Assembly: GCA_026705925.1 (NCBI GenBank)
Contig: JAPOZT010000034.1
Span: forward strand, 124,001 to 188,000
Source of the DNA: Gemmatimonadota bacterium
GTDB lineage: Bacteria > JAAXHH01
DNA length: 64,000 nucleotides
Reading direction: 5' to 3'
Below, one piece after another: positions 62,382 through 64,000 of this stretch (the stretch's first letter is position 1; each line of letters begins with the position of its first letter). The notes below the pieces were generated by a model. The model saw only the letters and a list, made by a program, of their open reading frames with translations. It was not told the DNA's origin and ran no database searches. A program made the position numbers and the translations under genes.

Positions 62382-64000
62382 TTGCCGGGTTCCTGCTCGA
62401 GGTGGTCGAAGACGTCCTCCGACACGTTGCCGTACTTCACGCCCGTTTCTCGTTCCACCCGGTCCACGCCCTTTATCTTCTTTATGCGGACGATCAGTCG
62501 GTCCAGCTGGCTGAGATGTTCCACCTCGATGCCGAAATTACCGTCCGCCATCCCGTCCGTGGTGTCCATCGCGGCGTGGGTGATGTTGATGCCGGCGTCG
62601 GTAATCGTCCGGGAGATCTCGTTGAGCAGGCCGGGCCGGTCGGAACCGAAGATGCGCAGGCCGACGATGAAGAACTGGTCCTTCTCCACGTCCCAGTGCA
62701 CCTCGAGGCGCCGCTCCAGGTCGTCCACAATGTTCGCACATTCCTTGTTATGCACCGTCACGCCGCGCCCGCGGGTGATGAATCCGATGATGGGATCTCC
62801 CGGGACCGGCTGGCAGCACTGCGCGAAACGGATCATCAGGTTGTCGATGCCCGTGACTTTGACCCCGCCCCGAGATCGCCGCACCCGGTCCACGAACCGC
62901 GTCAGCACCGACTCCCTGGGCGGTTCTTCCTCGGTAGGTTCCTCCGGAAGCAGCTTCTGGGCGACCTGGGCCGCGGAATACTCTCCCCGTCCGATCGCGG
63001 CATAGAGGCGATTCGTATCGGACAGCCCGTACTCCTTCGCGAGAGCATCCAGTTCGTCGGATACCTTGCGCTTGACCTTGAGCCGTTTCAGCTCCCGGTC
63101 CAACAGGTCTTCGCCGAGGCTGATGCTCTGTTCCAGCGTGGCCTTTCTGAACCACGACCGAATTTTGGAGGACGCCTTGGTCGTCTTGACGATATCCAGC
63201 CAGTACGAACTTGGCGTCTGGTGCGGGGAGGTGAAAATAGTGACCGTGTCGCCGTTCTGCAGCTTCCCGGCCAGCGGAGCGATGTTGCCGTTCACCTTCG
63301 CCCCGCTACAGTGGAGTCCGATGTCGGTGTGAATGGCGAAGGCGAAGTCAAGCACGCTGGCGCCCTGCGGCAGTTCCTTGAGATCTCCGCGCGGGGTGAA
63401 GACGAAGATGGCGTCGTCGTACAGGTCCATGCGGAGGTAGCTCATGAACTCCTTCGGATCGGTCATGTCGGTCTGCCAGTCCAGCGCCTGGCTGAGCCAG
63501 TCTTCCCGGCCCTCACCGTCCTGGACTTCCTCCCTGCCTTCTTTGTAGAGCCAGTGGGCAGCGATCCCCACTTCCGCGATCCGGTCCATTTCCCGCGTGC
63601 GGATCTGGATCTCGGCCGTTTCACCGTTGGACGCGATGATCGTGGTATGCAGGGACTGGTACATGTTCATCTTGGGACGGGAAACGTAGTCTTTGAAGCG
63701 GTCGAAGATGGGGGTGTAGAGGGTATGGATGATCCCGAGCGCGTGGTAGCAGTTGGGCACCGTGTCGGTCACGACCCGCAGCGCCAGCAGGTCGTAGATC
63801 TCCTCGAAAGGCCGGTTGCGGCGCTGCATCTTCGTAAAGATGCTGTAGAAATGCTTGGCCCGGCCGTTCACCGTGGCGTCGATGCCGGCGTCCTTCAGGG
63901 CCTTGACGATGGGCTGGCGAATCTCGTCGATCAGCTTCTCCCGTTCCGCCCGCTTCTGGTCCAGCTTGCTCGCGAGGTCCCGGTAGACGTCGGGAGACAG
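62378..64000 (-). CDS. RelA/SpoT-type (p)ppGpp synthetase, 5' end outside window
   Basis: The frame is open to the right edge, so the N-terminal HD-hydrolase part is missing. Visible in order: the synthetase domain (AKHFYSIFTKMQRR, YDLLALRVV, YQSLHTTI, EIQIRTREMD, AAHWLYKEG), a TGS domain (DDAIFVFTPRGDLKELPQGAS), a zinc-finger or helical region with FAQCCQPVPGD and a C-terminal ACT domain (LNEISRTITDAGINIT). It makes and probably also degrades the stringent-response alarmone. Its stop overlaps the TTG of the aminotransferase, making a three-gene operon with the glycosyltransferase. Whether it is RelA or bifunctional SpoT/Rel needs the missing part. Confidence 0.95.
   Translation of the reverse strand: MSPDVYRDLASKLDQKRAEREKLIDEIRQPIVKALKDAGIDATVNGRAKHFYSIFTKMQRRNRPFEEIYDLLALRVVTDTVPNCYHALGIIHTLYTPIFDRFKDYVSRPKMNMYQSLHTTIIASNGETAEIQIRTREMDRIAEVGIAAHWLYKEGREEVQDGEGREDWLSQALDWQTDMTDPKEFMSYLRMDLYDDAIFVFTPRGDLKELPQGASVLDFAFAIHTDIGLHCSGAKVNGNIAPLAGKLQNGDTVTIFTSPHQTPSSYWLDIVKTTKASSKIRSWFRKATLEQSISLGEDLLDRELKRLKVKRKVSDELDALAKEYGLSDTNRLYAAIGRGEYSAAQVAQKLLPEEPTEEEPPRESVLTRFVDRVRRSRGGVKVTGIDNLMIRFAQCCQPVPGDPIIGFITRGRGVTVHNKECANIVDDLERRLEVHWDVEKDQFFIVGLRIFGSDRPGLLNEISRTITDAGINITHAAMDTTDGMADGNFGIEVEHLSQLDRLIVRIKKIKGVDRVERETGVKYGNVSEDVFDHLEQEPGN

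Overview
This is a GC-rich bacterial window carrying about 40 genes. A visibly AT-richer accessory island (about 40.5-55.3 kb) interrupts it. No rRNA, tRNA or ribosomal-protein marker is present, so the host cannot be named. Several PhyH-type dioxygenases, an FG-GAP repeat protein, an XPB-Bax1 pair and a multidomain PKS would fit an uncultivated marine or host-associated lineage such as Latescibacterota or Poribacteria; that placement is inference only.

Region by region. 1-6.7 kb: the end of a class-V aminotransferase, an XPB-like helicase overlapping a Bax1/DUF790 nuclease, and an FG-GAP protein with an in-frame 9-bp minisatellite. 6.7-14.2 kb: an ANT(6)-like nucleotidyltransferase, an ALDH7 dehydrogenase, two PhyH dioxygenases and a fused small-molecule kinase / M23 peptidase / class-III aminotransferase. 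Family knowledge lets these be read as a hydroxylysine to aminoadipate route. 14.4-24.1 kb: a SelA-like PLP enzyme, a very large putative autotransporter with three cache-like repeats, an alpha/beta hydrolase and an NCS2 nucleobase permease with an extra C-terminal domain. 24.2-38.7 kb: a free-standing ACP converges on a minus-strand operon encoding E1alpha, E1beta and E2 of a 2-oxoacid dehydrogenase followed by a 3.56-kilo-residue PKS. The PKS order is KS-AT-DH-MT-ER-KR-ACP-KS-(degenerate AT). 38.8-40.5 kb: a PhyH and a second 2OG-Fe(II) oxygenase.

The island holds a C5 cytosine methyltransferase, a protein with two GHKL ATPase domains (the second a histidine kinase), a receiver-like protein and a 214-residue unknown, all tightly spaced. 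A complete type I restriction system (hsdM, hsdS, hsdR), a small Cys-motif protein with Vsr, and a HigBA-like pair whose toxin is internally deleted follow. The methyltransferase / GHKL-kinase / receiver / unknown cassette is the best candidate for an undescribed system here.

55.3-64 kb: a cobalamin riboswitch with its terminator controls btuD-btuC-pduO-cbiZ-cbiB, a corrinoid uptake, adenosylation and salvage operon. It converges on a minus-strand operon of a RelA/SpoT enzyme (partial), a Tat-leader aminotransferase and a glycosyltransferase with a collagen-like insert.

A recurring peculiarity is short tandem duplication exactly over stop codons (at least five genes) and in-frame short-period repeats inside linkers.
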